A DNA stretch of 42,185 nt from Deltaproteobacteria bacterium. GTDB taxonomy: Bacteria > Myxococcota_A > Polyangia > JAAYKL01. The stretch lies in assembly GCA_030591725.1 (NCBI GenBank), contig JAUVAN010000003.1, positions 1 to 42,185 of the forward strand, written 5' to 3'. The notes under the pieces are model-generated. The model was not told where the DNA came from. It saw nothing but the letters and a program-made list of their open reading frames with translations, and searched no databases. Each line of letters begins with the position of its first letter. The first letter of the stretch is position 1. The position numbers were made by a program, and so were the translations under genes. This document shows positions 1 through 8,476 of this stretch, piece by piece.

Positions 1-1
1 C

Positions 2-1207
2 GCCAAGTTTGTGCTCAACCTCAGGGGCAAGGACGGTAAACCGATAACCGGCGCCACCGCAACAGCGACGGTGTATCTGCCCGGTCCCTGGCCGGGCCAC
101 GACGTGGCTCTGGAGGTGGGTTCCAACCTGGCGTTGGTCAAGAAGCTCAAGCAGTCCAAGAGCATGGCGGCGGTAGATAGTGGATCCGTGGCCGACACGA
201 TACTCGGACAGATGTACTCAAAGAGTGCCTTTGAGCCGGGGCCGCAGAAGAAACTGACGTTGTCGCACGTGGGCAAGGGAGTCTATGAGGCGCAGCTCAA
301 GCTAGACCGGCCGGGGCCTCACAACATTGATGTCAGCGTGGGATTGGATCGCAAGAGCCTTCCGGGTGAGCGAGATTTCAAATTGAAGGCGCACATCGAC
401 AGAATAGGCGATATCTACTCGGCGGTGGATGCCAGGGCAGAGAAAGCGTTTGTCAAGAAGGCAGCGGGGGCTCGCCAGGCCTTTGGGCTCGAATTGCGAA
501 GACAACTCTCCGCGGGCTTCCTCCCCACGGTCAAGGATTCCGAGACCGGTGGGTATTTCATGAGCGGAGAGACAATCCGCCTGATGGTGCAGCCTGCGGG
601 CAAGGGAGACGTGCTTCTCGGGCCCGGCTGGGCAGACTCTATCCAGTTCGTCGCGCCCGGTGGCGAAGTGCTTCCGTGGCCTGTCGTCGACCTGGGGGAC
701 GGAGACTACTTGCTGGACTTCCAGCTCGACGCGACCGGCCCGAGATTCGACATGGGCAGCACGGCCATCGTTTCGGACCGGATGGTGTTGAGGCATGCGT
801 CAGGAGCGGACATCGGCGTGGCCGATCACACACTCCCGCTCAAGGGTTTCTCGGTGACGGTGCTTGGAATCAAGATGCCCATCGAAGTTCGGGCCCTGGT
901 GGGTAACCGGAGATCCGGAGAGGTTCACCTGATCACCTGTCGGTACGCTGAGAAGATCGTCACGAAGAACAAAGTCTGGTTGCACGATCTGAAGCAGGCC
1001 AAACGCCTGGGTTACGACACCTGCGAGCACTGCCTGCCGCTCATCTGCAATACGGATCCGAACCACATGGAGGCTCACAAGTTGTTCTGCTCGCACGTCC
1101 GGAGGATAAAGACATCCAACCGTATCGAGGTTCACAACTGGAGCCAGGCCGAGAAACTCGGATTCGACGGGTGTTTCCACTGCCTGAAAGATAAACACAC
1201 CAGGTAG
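2..1207 (+). CDS. Partial large protein ending in two Ada-like zinc-finger repeats
   Basis: The frame is open from the left edge, so the true start lies outside; about 401 residues are visible. Most of the protein looks like beta-rich extracellular-type sequence (alternating hydrophobic strands, Gly/Asp turns) and I do not recognise a named domain there. The last ~100 residues hold two related modules. The first has H..ITC followed ~30 residues later by CEHCLP; the second has H.LFC followed by CFHCLK. Both carry an Ala..LG[YF]D.C segment before the second Cys pair. This His/Cys...CxxC spacing resembles the zinc-binding domain found at the N-terminus of Ada and in many surface proteins, where it follows a 'GN..S..H...C' pattern. 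Metal binding is inferred from the motif. The function of the whole protein is unknown. Confidence 0.6.
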   Translation, partial: AKFVLNLRGKDGKPITGATATATVYLPGPWPGHDVALEVGSNLALVKKLKQSKSMAAVDSGSVADTILGQMYSKSAFEPGPQKKLTLSHVGKGVYEAQLKLDRPGPHNIDVSVGLDRKSLPGERDFKLKAHIDRIGDIYSAVDARAEKAFVKKAAGARQAFGLELRRQLSAGFLPTVKDSETGGYFMSGETIRLMVQPAGKGDVLLGPGWADSIQFVAPGGEVLPWPVVDLGDGDYLLDFQLDATGPRFDMGSTAIVSDRMVLRHASGADIGVADHTLPLKGFSVTVLGIKMPIEVRALVGNRRSGEVHLITCRYAEKIVTKNKVWLHDLKQAKRLGYDTCEHCLPLICNTDPNHMEAHKLFCSHVRRIKTSNRIEVHNWSQAEKLGFDGCFHCLKDKHTR

Positions 1208-1255
1208 GGAATCCTGTTTTCGCAATTGCGCGAAGATGAGTTATTCTCGTCAAAT

Positions 1256-2269
1256 ATGAGCACCCTGTCTGCCAGCGTAGCGAATGCCATCTTGAGGGCT
1301 ACTACTACGTCGAACGAAGAGTTCGAGCACGTAGCTGCCGAGATCGGGTTCGACTTGTCCGAGCTTCGCGATCCCGAAGCCCGCGTGAGCTACGATCAGT
1401 ATGTCTCCATATGGAACGAGGCCATCCATCGTACCGGCGACACGTACCTCGGGCTCCACGTGGCCGAGCGCGTGAACATGGACCAGCTCGGTGTGGTCTC
1501 TCAGGCTTGTCTGTTGTGCTCCAACCTCGGGCAGGCGCTGGATCTTTTACTGCGGTACAACCGCCTGACCAACGACGCGCTCGACGTTCATCTCGAGCAT
1601 ACCGACGACGAGGTGAGGCTCTCATTCAAACTCGCCTTTCCACCCTGGGCCGTGCCCCGCCCGGAGGCCGAGTTCGTCATGGCCGTGATATGCCATTCAA
1701 TCAGCCGTGTCCTTGGCAGGAAGATTTACCCGCTCGAGGTCCGTTTCAAGCACACGGAACCACCGGAGATAGGCGAGTACAAACGAGTATTCGGCAGTAA
1801 CCTCGTCTTTCGCCACCGGATCAATGAGCTGGTTTTTTCATCCACGCTTCTCGATGAGCCGAGCAGTAACTCCGATCCGGCGGCGTGCGCCGAAATGGAA
1901 AAGCGTTCGGCGGAGATGATCAAGAGGCTTCCTCCCGCTGATCCATTGATCGACAAACTGCGCAAGATGGTCTTCAACGCTCTGGGAATGGGCGACGTGT
2001 CAATGCAATCCATTGCGCGTCGAATGAATATCAGCGTCGACAAGCTGCGAAAGGAACTCACGACCCGGAGGACCTCCTTTCGATTCCTGGTCAACTCCAT
2101 CAAGCGGGATATCGCGCTCGTCTATCTGGAGGACCGGAGCTGGTCTCTGGCGGACGTGGCCTTTGTGCTCGGATTCTCTGATACGTCCTCTTTCAATCGG
2201 TCGTTTCGGGGATGGACAGGAGAGACGCCGACCGAGTATCGGAGGTTCTTCTTCGGGGATCCGGAATAG
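1256..2269 (+). CDS. AraC-family transcriptional regulator (OruR/ArgR-like architecture)
   Basis: The protein is 337 residues, usual for AraC regulators with an N-terminal PF12625-type (Arabinose_bd) ligand domain. Residues ~1-190 fit that domain (SYDQYVSIWNEA, GLHVAERV). The C-terminal ~100 residues carry two helix-turn-helix motifs, with the second showing the family signature 'LADVAFVLGFSDTSSFNRSF' then GETPTEYRR. I chose the ATG at 1256; an in-frame TTG at 1226 would add 10 residues with no better ribosome site. The next gene, a glycosyltransferase, starts 2 bases after the stop, so the regulator is probably cotranscribed with, and may control, the glycan cluster. The ligand cannot be told from sequence. 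Confidence 0.85.
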   Translation: MSTLSASVANAILRATTTSNEEFEHVAAEIGFDLSELRDPEARVSYDQYVSIWNEAIHRTGDTYLGLHVAERVNMDQLGVVSQACLLCSNLGQALDLLLRYNRLTNDALDVHLEHTDDEVRLSFKLAFPPWAVPRPEAEFVMAVICHSISRVLGRKIYPLEVRFKHTEPPEIGEYKRVFGSNLVFRHRINELVFSSTLLDEPSSNSDPAACAEMEKRSAEMIKRLPPADPLIDKLRKMVFNALGMGDVSMQSIARRMNISVDKLRKELTTRRTSFRFLVNSIKRDIALVYLEDRSWSLADVAFVLGFSDTSSFNRSFRGWTGETPTEYRRFFFGDPE

Positions 2270-2271
2270 TC

Positions 2272-2982
2272 ATGCGAAAACCTGTACCAGCGGTGGCCGA
2301 AGAGAATGTTTCAGACATCCACGTGGTGATCGCCGCTTACAACGAGGAGCGATCGATAGGTGATGTGATCTCTCAATTGCGACGAGGTTACTCAAATGTG
2401 ATCGTCGTCGATGACGGATCGAGCGATGACACTTCAAAAAAAGCTCTGCAAGCCGGAGCCACTGTCCTGCGGCATGTAATCAATCGCGGTCAGGGGGCGG
2501 CGCTCCAGACGGGTATTACTTTCGCCCTGAGACGCGGAGCAAGGGTGCTGGTCACGTTCGATGCGGACGGACAGCATTCAGTGGAAGACATCCCGGCGAT
2601 GGTCGCGCCGATCCTCGACGGTCGTGCGCAGATAACTCTTGGATCTCGGTTCATCGAGGACTCGAGTTCCGTTCCCTTCGGACGCAGGGTTCTTCTGGGA
2701 GCTGCCGTGATTTTCACTCGCCTGACCTCGGGTATGCAGCTTACCGACAGTCACAACGGTTTTCGGGCGTTCTCCCGGGAGGCCGCGAAACAACTGGATA
2801 TCCGGCTCGACCGGATGGCCCACGCCAGCGAGATCATCGACCAGATCCGCCGCAGCCGGCTGCCTTATCTGGAGATTCCAGTCCACATCCGGTATACCGA
2901 GTACTCGATGGCCAAGGGACAGAGTTCGGCGAACGCCATCAAGGTGGCGGCAGACTATCTGATCAACAAGTTTATGGAATGA
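2272..2982 (+). CDS. GT2 glycosyltransferase, dolichyl/polyprenyl-phosphate sugar synthase-like
   Basis: This is a 236-residue GT-A fold enzyme of family 2. Visible motifs are VIAAYNEE (residues ~19-26), VVDDGSSDD (45-53), and the metal-binding DAD at 97-99 followed by GQH, as in DPM1/polyprenyl-phosphate mannosyl- or glucosyltransferases. There are no C-terminal membrane helices; the adjoining DUF2304 membrane protein may take that role. It starts 2 bases after the AraC gene and shares an ATGA overlap with DUF2304. A longer form starting at 2212 would overlap the AraC gene and lacks support. The probable role is transfer of a sugar from a nucleotide donor to a polyprenyl-phosphate carrier at the inner membrane; donor and acceptor are unknown. 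Confidence 0.85.
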   Translation: MRKPVPAVAEENVSDIHVVIAAYNEERSIGDVISQLRRGYSNVIVVDDGSSDDTSKKALQAGATVLRHVINRGQGAALQTGITFALRRGARVLVTFDADGQHSVEDIPAMVAPILDGRAQITLGSRFIEDSSSVPFGRRVLLGAAVIFTRLTSGMQLTDSHNGFRAFSREAAKQLDIRLDRMAHASEIIDQIRRSRLPYLEIPVHIRYTEYSMAKGQSSANAIKVAADYLINKFME

Positions 2983-3353
2983 CAGCTTTTCAAATAATTG
3001 CCATATCATTTCTCGCGTTGCTGATCGCCTTCAGCACGTGGAAGATGATCCAGAAGAAGGCCCGAAAACGAGTCGCGCTCACATGGATTCTCTTGTGGGT
3101 CATTGCGCTGGCCGCTGTTCTTGTGCCCGATAAAATAACGGAGCTGGCTCATTTTCTGGGAATCAATCGCGGCGCCGATCTCATCCTCTATTGCTCCGTT
3201 CTCGCCGGCCTGGTGAGTTTCTTCTATCTTCTGACAAAGCAGCGGGCTACCCAACGTCAGATCACTTTATTGACCAGGCAACTCGCCATCAAGAACGCAG
3301 ACGACCCCACTGAGGACGTCAAGGAGGAGGGCGTTGACCCAGAAGGACGTTAG
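2979..3353 (+). CDS. DUF2304 family small membrane protein
   Basis: This 124-residue protein has three predicted membrane helices (about residues 3-20, 33-52 and 68-87) and a charged, acidic cytoplasmic tail (DDPTEDVKEE). The length, helix pattern and the segment around 'R....LTWILLW' match the DUF2304 family, which typically sits next to a GT2 glycosyltransferase. Its start overlaps the stop of the upstream GT2 by four bases (ATGA), and its 3' end overlaps the next GT2 by 20 bases, pointing to tight coupling. A role as membrane anchor or partner of the polyprenyl-phosphate glycosyltransferase is inferred from context. Confidence 0.75.
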   Translation: MTAFQIIAISFLALLIAFSTWKMIQKKARKRVALTWILLWVIALAAVLVPDKITELAHFLGINRGADLILYCSVLAGLVSFFYLLTKQRATQRQITLLTRQLAIKNADDPTEDVKEEGVDPEGR

Positions 3354-4320
3354 CCTCGTGATCCCCGGTCGGGATTGCGAGAAGACCCTGGCCCAATGCC
3401 TGGAGTCAGTAGTCCCGCTTCTGAACGGGCCCCGCCTCAAGGAAATTATCTTTGTGGACGACGGATCGGTTGATAGCAGCGCTGAGATCGCCTCGAGATA
3501 TTCGGTTACCGTCTTGAAGGGTACCGGTTCCGGGCCCGGGGCCGCCAGGAATCTCGGATGGCGAGCTTGTAATACGCCCTTTGTGTGGTTCATCGATTCG
3601 GACTGTGTTGCCGAAGATGGGGCACTTGATATCCTGATGAATCATCTTGAAGATCCCACCGTTGCCGGTGTCGGCGGAAGTTACGGTAACATGCGGCCGG
3701 ATTCGCTATTGTCGTGCCTTATTCATGAGGAGATAGTCGCTCGTCACGCCAGGATGCCCGACCGGGTAAACTTTCTCGCCACCTTCAATGTAGTTTACAG
3801 GCGCAAGATCCTCGAAGACCTCGACGGTTTCAACGAGACCTTCATCAACGCCCAGGACGCGGAATTTTCTTTCCGTGTTCACCGGGCCGGCCACACATTG
3901 GCCTTCGACATCGCATCTCGGGTCAAGCATCACCACCCGGTTGCCCTTGCATCTTATCTTCGTACACAAAACCGTCAGGGTTATTGGCGAGCGCTATTGT
4001 ATGCTCACCACCCGAAAATGATGAAGGGGGACTCATACAGCGGTATGAGCGATCACATTCAGCCCGTGCTCACCATGCTTTCAATCGGAATGGCACCAAT
4101 AATTCTCCTCGGTCCCCTCGGCATGTTGCAGATCCCGTTGCTCTCGGCGCTGGCGCTCTCCCAGGTCCCGATGACCGCCAGACTCGTGGCCCAGACAGGG
4201 GATCCGAAGTTCCTGAGCTTCGCGGCGTTGAGCATGATACGCGCATATGCAAGAGGAGCTGGATTGGCCAGGGGCGGAGCGCAGGGATTGCTGACTCGAT
4301 TGCGGGGGAGGGCGAAATGA
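3334..4320 (+). CDS. GT2 glycosyltransferase with C-terminal membrane segments
   Basis: A 328-residue family 2 enzyme. It begins VSLVIPGRDCE, has VDDGS at 41-45, GPGAARN at 67-73, and the metal-binding IDSDC around 87-91, then an 'AEFSFR' element typical of the GT2 acceptor side. The C-terminal ~110 residues hold two or three hydrophobic helices. The start is TTG at 3334, preceded by a strong GGAGGAGGG ribosome site about 4 bases upstream, and lies inside the end of the DUF2304 gene. It is probably a rhamnosyl- or other sugar transferase adding to the lipid-linked glycan; specificity is not deducible. Confidence 0.82.
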   Translation: MTQKDVSLVIPGRDCEKTLAQCLESVVPLLNGPRLKEIIFVDDGSVDSSAEIASRYSVTVLKGTGSGPGAARNLGWRACNTPFVWFIDSDCVAEDGALDILMNHLEDPTVAGVGGSYGNMRPDSLLSCLIHEEIVARHARMPDRVNFLATFNVVYRRKILEDLDGFNETFINAQDAEFSFRVHRAGHTLAFDIASRVKHHHPVALASYLRTQNRQGYWRALLYAHHPKMMKGDSYSGMSDHIQPVLTMLSIGMAPIILLGPLGMLQIPLLSALALSQVPMTARLVAQTGDPKFLSFAALSMIRAYARGAGLARGGAQGLLTRLRGRAK

Positions 4321-4360
4321 AAACCCAAAGAGCCATCTATCAGCGACAACGAGGCGGCCG

Positions 4361-6025
4361 GTGACGGAAAAAATTGATCAGTTTCTGGACAGACGCTTCT
4401 ACTGGGTCATTGCTACTATCTGCGTGATCTACGCCGTGATCGAGATGATCTACGTGACCGGCCTCCCGCTGGTCATGGACGAGTTTCGGGGCGCCTGGGC
4501 CGTCACGCGTTTTTCGGAGGGGATCCCGTATCGCGACTTCATGCCGTACAAGACCATTCTCGGTTACTACATACAGCTCCCTGCGCTGATGCTCCCGGGC
4601 GACACCTGGTCAAAGCTGATGTACGTGAAGACAGAGATGACGGTCATCAACACCGTCGCCATTTTCTTTGCCTGTGTCCTCCTCGCTCGTCAATTTCGTA
4701 GAAGCGCCGTTGTCTTCGCCGCACTATTGATGGTCTTCGTTAGCACTTTTCTGGAACGATCCGGTGCCCTTCGAGTGGACATGCTCACTGCCTGGTTCGG
4801 CCTGTTCTCCTTGCTGTTTACCCTCGAGCGCCGGATGATCACGGCGGGCCTGCTGGTCTCGTTGAGCTTTCTCACTTCTCAAAAAGGCGTCTACTACGCC
4901 CTGGCTGCAGGGTCGGCCTTGTTCACGTACTGGCTTTTTTGCGATCGCACAAAAGAAACCTTCATCCAGATGGTCAAGTACGCCCTCGCGGCGATCATCC
5001 CTATCGCTATTTACTTTGGGGTTTTCGGCCTCGTCGGAAGGAGCATGGGCGGCACGGTAGATCAGGTGGTCGTTGCCAATAAGGCCGTCGCGCTCGAAAA
5101 CCTGTACGTGGAGGTCAAGCGGTACTGGTTTCAGACCGTGGAGCGAAACCCCCTCTTTTACGGCCTGACCGCGATCGCGGTCGGAAGATTGTTCGCCCGG
5201 CGCGCGGAAGGATTTGTGGAGTGGATCCTTTGTGTGTACGGAGCAGTTTTCATGGGCCTGTGCATCTGGCACCGGCAGCCCTGGCCGTACTTCTTCGTCA
5301 TGGTAATTCCCATCGGGTTTGTTCTCATCGCGTCGCTGCTGCACGGGGAGGCAAAAGAGCGCGGCTCTCTGTCAATCTCGTTTATGGTGATTATCCTCCT
5401 TGTGGGCGTGGCCTTCCCCCTGTGGAATCGAATGCCCGTGGTGCTCGAGCGGGGTAACGGAGCCCAGAAAAACACGGTCGTTGTGTCTGACTATATCCTT
5501 GGAGACAACGATCCAAGCCTGGACGGCATCAGCATGATGTTCAACAATCCTTCCCCCAAAGGAAAATTTGGGTGGCTGGACAGGGGAAAGCTGTGGAGCC
5601 TGAAGCGAACGCCGGTCGCCGAATCGATAAACACCATCGAGAAGAGATTTCCAAAGATAGTGATCATGAACTATCGCATCCGGTCGCTTCCCCGGGCTGT
5701 GTACAAGTACATCAGGAAGACCTACTGGCGACTGCACGGTAATGTGTTTATCTACAGTCCCATCATCAAGAGTGGTGTGTTAAAGATCAAGATCCGGTTC
5801 GACGGGACATACCGGGCGGTCAACTTCAAGGGGGGCTCGAGGACCGTGAAGATCGACGGCAAAGAGATCAAGCAAGGCGACCTCCTGTTTCTGGATGCGG
5901 GGAAGCACACCGTCGATTCCAACGTCAAGCTCCGTCTTCGCCTCGAGCCAGAGGGGTGGAGGAATGTAGCGGATCCCCTGTACGAGAGACAGAGTTCGAT
6001 TTTCGACAAGCCGTATCGGTATTGA
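4361..6025 (+). CDS. Polytopic GT-C-like glycosyltransferase (ArnT/GT39-like)
   Basis: This 554-residue integral membrane protein has about ten hydrophobic helices in the first ~350 residues and a soluble ~200-residue C-terminal domain. After the first helix comes an acidic pair in 'VMDEFRGAW' (residues ~36-43), the placement expected for the catalytic Asp/Glu of GT-C enzymes that use polyprenyl-phosphate sugars, followed by GIPYRDFMPYK, as in many PMT/ArnT-like proteins. The start is GTG at 4361 with GAGG upstream. It could instead be an O-antigen polymerase, but the DE motif in the first periplasmic loop favours GT-C. The C-terminal domain is beta-rich and may bind the acceptor. Confidence 0.65.
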   Translation: MTEKIDQFLDRRFYWVIATICVIYAVIEMIYVTGLPLVMDEFRGAWAVTRFSEGIPYRDFMPYKTILGYYIQLPALMLPGDTWSKLMYVKTEMTVINTVAIFFACVLLARQFRRSAVVFAALLMVFVSTFLERSGALRVDMLTAWFGLFSLLFTLERRMITAGLLVSLSFLTSQKGVYYALAAGSALFTYWLFCDRTKETFIQMVKYALAAIIPIAIYFGVFGLVGRSMGGTVDQVVVANKAVALENLYVEVKRYWFQTVERNPLFYGLTAIAVGRLFARRAEGFVEWILCVYGAVFMGLCIWHRQPWPYFFVMVIPIGFVLIASLLHGEAKERGSLSISFMVIILLVGVAFPLWNRMPVVLERGNGAQKNTVVVSDYILGDNDPSLDGISMMFNNPSPKGKFGWLDRGKLWSLKRTPVAESINTIEKRFPKIVIMNYRIRSLPRAVYKYIRKTYWRLHGNVFIYSPIIKSGVLKIKIRFDGTYRAVNFKGGSRTVKIDGKEIKQGDLLFLDAGKHTVDSNVKLRLRLEPEGWRNVADPLYERQSSIFDKPYRY

Positions 6026-6065
6026 ATAGGATGAACAAGAAGGGATCCGATCGGCAGAGGTGACT

Positions 6066-7238
6066 ATGGCCAGAATAGCAATGGTGGTCAGCAATCGCCA
6101 CGACCCGGACGTTCGCGTCCAAAAAGAAGCGGCGACCCTGACGCGAGCCGGCCACAATGTAACGATTTACGCGTTCGACCGGGAGCACAACGCGTCCCGA
6201 CTTCCAGAAACAATGGATGGCGTACGGATCGAGCGTATCCAGGTGCGTGAAGCACCCATTGGCAATCTTCCCCTTACAATGATGGGGCTGGTCGAATTTC
6301 GAGCTGAAGTGAGAAGGCGCCTTTTGGCGAACCCAGTCCAGGTTGTTCACTGCCACGATCAGGACACCTGTGCCGTCGGCCTGTGGTGGAAACAAGAAGG
6401 CGCGGAAAAGAGCGGTCCTGGTTCACGAGGGTACTTCGTGTTCGACGCCCACGATCTGTACTGGACCTGGCTACTGATGCCCGATCCTAAATCGCTCTGG
6501 AGGAAATGCGGCGCACAGGTTCTCAAGGCCCAGGCATTCGGTTATGCAAGGGCGGCCGATCTCGTCATCACCGTCACCGAAGGCTCCTTGCGCCATCCCG
6601 GATTGGCGGAGGTTTTTCGCGGTTGGGGTATCGAGCCTGAGGTGATCTGGAATGCTCCTCATGTTCCCGAATCGGTCCCTGGATTGCCCGGGCGGTTCAC
6701 CGTTGGTTACATTGGATCGGTACGCGAGCCGGCGATGTTCAATTGGCTCATCTCGGCCATTGCAGCAATTCCAGCAAAAGAGCGTCCGGCGCTGTTCGTT
6801 GCCGGCGGCGGTGCGGCGGAATCCGTCGTGACAGAAAATCTGCAAACGGCCTCGGAGAAACTCGATTTCCCCCTGATAGTCACCGGGCGATTTTCACTGG
6901 ATGAACTCCCGTCCCTGATGGCGCAAACGAGCATCCAGTACTGCCTGTACCCACAAGACCGCGGGAATATCGCTCGCGCAATGCCAGTCAAACTACTCGA
7001 ATCCATCGCATACGGCCGACCCGTCATCGGCAATGCAGATACATTGATGGGGGAGTGGATCGAACGCAACAAGTGGGGATATCAAGTACCGCAAGCCGAT
7101 CCGGAAGCGCTTGCGAAGGCTATCCGGGCCGCTCAGGTTGGTCTTTCCCGTGGTGATTTCTCCGTATTGCGGGAGGCGCCACTCTGGAGTGACGAAGGAC
7201 AGAAGCTGGTAAGCGTTTATGAGCGTCTGTTGAAGTAA
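6066..7238 (+). CDS. GT4 (GT-B) glycosyltransferase
   Basis: A 390-residue GT-B enzyme. The N-terminal half has MVVSNRHDPDVRVQKEA and, near residue 95, VVHCHDQDT, the donor-independent Rossmann features of family 4. The C-terminal half has 'FTVGYIGSV', 'LFVAGGG' and the sugar-nucleotide binding stretch PVKLLESIAYGRPVI containing the conserved Glu. I chose ATG 6066, which has AGAGG five bases upstream, over the GTG at 6060. It lies in the same direction and probably the same operon as its neighbours. It probably builds the glycan repeat unit on the cytoplasmic face of the inner membrane. Confidence 0.85.
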   Translation: MARIAMVVSNRHDPDVRVQKEAATLTRAGHNVTIYAFDREHNASRLPETMDGVRIERIQVREAPIGNLPLTMMGLVEFRAEVRRRLLANPVQVVHCHDQDTCAVGLWWKQEGAEKSGPGSRGYFVFDAHDLYWTWLLMPDPKSLWRKCGAQVLKAQAFGYARAADLVITVTEGSLRHPGLAEVFRGWGIEPEVIWNAPHVPESVPGLPGRFTVGYIGSVREPAMFNWLISAIAAIPAKERPALFVAGGGAAESVVTENLQTASEKLDFPLIVTGRFSLDELPSLMAQTSIQYCLYPQDRGNIARAMPVKLLESIAYGRPVIGNADTLMGEWIERNKWGYQVPQADPEALAKAIRAAQVGLSRGDFSVLREAPLWSDEGQKLVSVYERLLK

Positions 7239-7281
7239 GGTCCGTTGTTTCGTCGGCCTTTTCACGCTATATCTTCAACCC

Positions 7282-8421
7282 ATGAGTTCGATGAAAAGAG
7301 TCGTCTCGTTTGTGTTGAACAATTTCACGAACGACAACAGGGTGCACAAGACTGCGAGGTCCCTCGCCGAAGCGGGTTATGACGTTACCGTCATGGCCCT
7401 GAAGCGGGGCGATGTCAAAGTCCGGGAAGAGATGGACGGCTTCAAGATTCGAAGAATCGAACTCATGTCCGATCTCCTTCCCGATGGAAAGATCTTCTCT
7501 GTTTTCAGACTTGCCGAGTTAGTAACAAAGACTTTCAATAACGGCGATAGGTTCGACATCTGCCACTGTAATGATTTCGAGCCAATGATTGTTGCGTCCC
7601 TGTGGAAAAAGCAAAATCCATCGCTGAAGATTGTCTACGATACTCACGAATACGCCCGGGAGAAGAACGGATTGAACGGGCTCAAGAAACTGTTTGTCAG
7701 GAGTGTCGAGCCCCTGTTGATCAAGAATGCAGACGAAGTGATCACGGTGAGCGAAGGCATAGCAACGGAATACAGGCGACTCTTCGGGCTCGAAAAAGTC
7801 AACGTGATCTACAATGCTCCTCACAAGGAGAAGACGAAGCGGCGGGACTTGCTTCAGAAGAACCTTGGTATCGGCCGGGAGAAAAAGATCTTTCTTTACC
7901 AGGGCGGGCTGGCGAAGGGACGCGGCGTCGAGCTGTTGATCAAGTCCTTTGAACGACTGCAGGAAACAAACGCCGTACTCGTCTTCATGGGTTACGGCGA
8001 TCTGATCACAAAAGTTCAGGAAGCCGCCGATAGAGAAACCAACATCTACTACCATCCGGTGGTACCGTACGACGAAATAGTGGCCCATACTTCCTCTGCA
8101 GATTTTGGTCTTCTTTCCGTGGAGAATGTTTGTCTCAGCTACTATTACTGCATGCCAAACAAGATGTTCGAATACATACATGCCCAAATTCCCATCATCA
8201 CCACCAACCTTCACGACTGTAAAAACCTGATAGAGGAAGAAAAGATCGGCCTGGTGATCCCCGAGTTCACAGTGGACAAAACTGTTGAAACCATTGAGGA
8301 AGCGCTCAAAATCGACACAGCACAGTTCGCTCCGGGTCTGCGTGCCGCAAAAGAGAAATTCCACTGGGCAATTGAAGAAAAAAAGTTGCTTGGCATATAT
8401 GCGCATCTGGAAAGTCGTTGA
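7282..8421 (+). CDS. GT4 (GT-B) glycosyltransferase
   Basis: This 379-residue GT-B enzyme is related to the preceding gene: both open with a similar N-terminus (here NNFTNDNRVHKTARSLAEAG), then FDICHCNDFEP and a C-terminal domain with FLYQGGLAKGRG and the nucleotide-sugar site MPNKMFEYIHAQIPII. The conserved Glu lies in KMFEYIHA. No clear ribosome site precedes ATG 7282 or the alternative ATG at 7291. It is probably a sugar transferase for the repeat unit; donor unknown. Base composition starts to become AT-richer in this gene, ahead of the more marked change after 8.4 kb. Confidence 0.85.
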   Translation: MSSMKRVVSFVLNNFTNDNRVHKTARSLAEAGYDVTVMALKRGDVKVREEMDGFKIRRIELMSDLLPDGKIFSVFRLAELVTKTFNNGDRFDICHCNDFEPMIVASLWKKQNPSLKIVYDTHEYAREKNGLNGLKKLFVRSVEPLLIKNADEVITVSEGIATEYRRLFGLEKVNVIYNAPHKEKTKRRDLLQKNLGIGREKKIFLYQGGLAKGRGVELLIKSFERLQETNAVLVFMGYGDLITKVQEAADRETNIYYHPVVPYDEIVAHTSSADFGLLSVENVCLSYYYCMPNKMFEYIHAQIPIITTNLHDCKNLIEEEKIGLVIPEFTVDKTVETIEEALKIDTAQFAPGLRAAKEKFHWAIEEKKLLGIYAHLESR

Positions 8422-8476
8422 TAGTTGGCATGTCTCTTATAGTTACTAGAGTCATCATTTGCCGGTCAGAAAATCC

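Noticed and set aside
4318-4362. A 14-codon frame between the second GT2 and the GT-C gene (ATG 4318)
   Set aside because: It is very short and has no ribosome site of note; probably chance.
7519-8406. A 295-residue minus-strand open frame
   Set aside because: It lies wholly antisense to a clear GT4 gene and has no domain pattern; it is a shadow frame.
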